A stretch of DNA of 5,917 bases from an uncultured Sphingosinicella sp. (GTDB lineage: Bacteria > Pseudomonadota > Alphaproteobacteria > Sphingomonadales > Sphingomonadaceae): positions 1 through 5,917 of the forward strand of contig CAMPIH010000146.1 in assembly GCA_946886275.1 (NCBI GenBank), written 5' to 3'. The translations under genes and the position numbers were made by a program. Of this stretch, positions 5,556-5,917 are shown in pieces (position 1 is the stretch's first letter; every line of letters begins with the position of its first letter). The notes beneath the pieces were generated by a model. The model made no database searches, was not told the origin of the DNA, and saw only the letters and a program-made list of their open reading frames with translations.

Positions 5556-5917
5556 GCCGATTCGAACGACCGTGTCGGACATGAAAACATATTCCGGCAC
5601 TTCGAGATTGAGCGGCGCCGGGCCTTTGCGGATTCGGCCGGCAGTGTCGTAGTGAGAGCCGTGGCAGGGGCAGAAATAGCCGCCATATTCGCCGCGATTC
5701 TCGCCTTCGGCGGCGCCCAGAGGGACGCAGCCGAGATGGGTGCAGACGCCGAGGGTGATCAGCCAGTTGGGCTTCCCTTCGGCAGTTCGGTCGGCGAGCG
5801 TCTGGGGATCGCGAAGCTCGCCGGTCGCGACGGAATTGGCGGCCGCCATTTCCTGCGGGGTCAGGTTGCGGATGAAGATCGGCTGCTTGCGCCAGATCGT
5901 CTTGATCGCCTGGCCGG
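5553..5917 (-). CDS. petA: Rieske iron-sulfur protein of the bc1 complex, 5' end outside the window
   Basis: This is the C-terminal 120 residues of the 2Fe-2S subunit that accepts an electron from ubiquinol and moves to cytochrome c1. The frame is open to the window edge, and the visible part begins GQAIKTIWRKQPIFIRNLT, matching the family segment before the cluster domain. The internal Met at 5849 is therefore not the start. Both cluster boxes are complete: CTHLGC (58-63 of the visible part) and CPCHGSHYD (82-90), giving Cys58, His60, Cys82 and His85 as iron ligands and Cys63/Cys84 as the disulfide. GPAPLNLEVP is the conserved proline loop. The missing part, probably about 60-70 residues, should hold the Tat signal and membrane anchor. 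The gene is first in the petABC order and its promoter lies outside the window. Confidence 0.96.
   Translation of the reverse strand, partial: GQAIKTIWRKQPIFIRNLTPQEMAAANSVATGELRDPQTLADRTAEGKPNWLITLGVCTHLGCVPLGAAEGENRGEYGGYFCPCHGSHYDTAGRIRKGPAPLNLEVPEYVFMSDTVVRIG

Noticed and set aside
3205..5652. An 815-codon open frame on the + strand, antisense to petC and petB
   Set aside because: It is Arg/Asp/Glu/Ala-rich with no recognisable domain, lies opposite three firmly identified genes, and is the kind of long shadow frame that GC-rich codon use produces.
5847..5849. Internal ATG as the start of the Rieske gene
   Set aside because: The frame stays open upstream to the window edge and encodes the conserved WRKQPIFIRNLT segment, so this Met is internal.

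Overview
The window looks like a high-GC alphaproteobacterial chromosome, most likely from the Sphingomonadaceae or a close relative. This is judged by eye from three things: the GC-rich base composition, the protein styles (a sphingomonad-like Rieske protein and cytochrome c1 with separate cytochrome b and c1 genes), and the order Rieske - cytochrome b - cytochrome c1 - apt. No database search was possible.

Layout: two gene groups converge. On the + strand (about 1-2048) are a Tat-exported PhoD-type alkaline phosphatase/phosphodiesterase (13-1548) and, 41 bases downstream, a small MaoC-like (R)-hydratase-fold protein that starts at a GTG (1590-2048). On the - strand, reading from the right edge leftward, are the 3' part of the Rieske iron-sulfur protein gene petA (cut by the window edge), cytochrome b (petB), cytochrome c1 (petC), adenine phosphoribosyltransferase (apt), and a small lipoprotein with a Tyr/Gly-rich front half and an Arg-rich back half. 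The two groups meet at about 2049-2088, where a strong 27-base hairpin fills the gap and probably acts as a shared terminator.

How the genes work together: petA, petB and petC encode the three catalytic subunits of the cytochrome bc1 complex (ubiquinol:cytochrome c oxidoreductase). The genes are packed with gaps of 11 and 15 bases, and each upstream stop codon touches or overlaps the next ribosome binding site, which suggests one translationally linked operon. apt (adenine salvage) follows after 31 bases with its own strong ribosome binding site and a GC-rich hairpin in the gap. The lipoprotein follows apt by 71 bases, which is enough room for its own promoter; a weak candidate is listed. The phosphatase and the MaoC-like protein have no evident functional link beyond likely co-transcription.

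Most of the window is ordinary housekeeping sequence. No mobile element, CRISPR array, tRNA or rRNA was seen, and I see no convincing new system. The least explained item is the low-complexity lipoprotein at 2089-2637.
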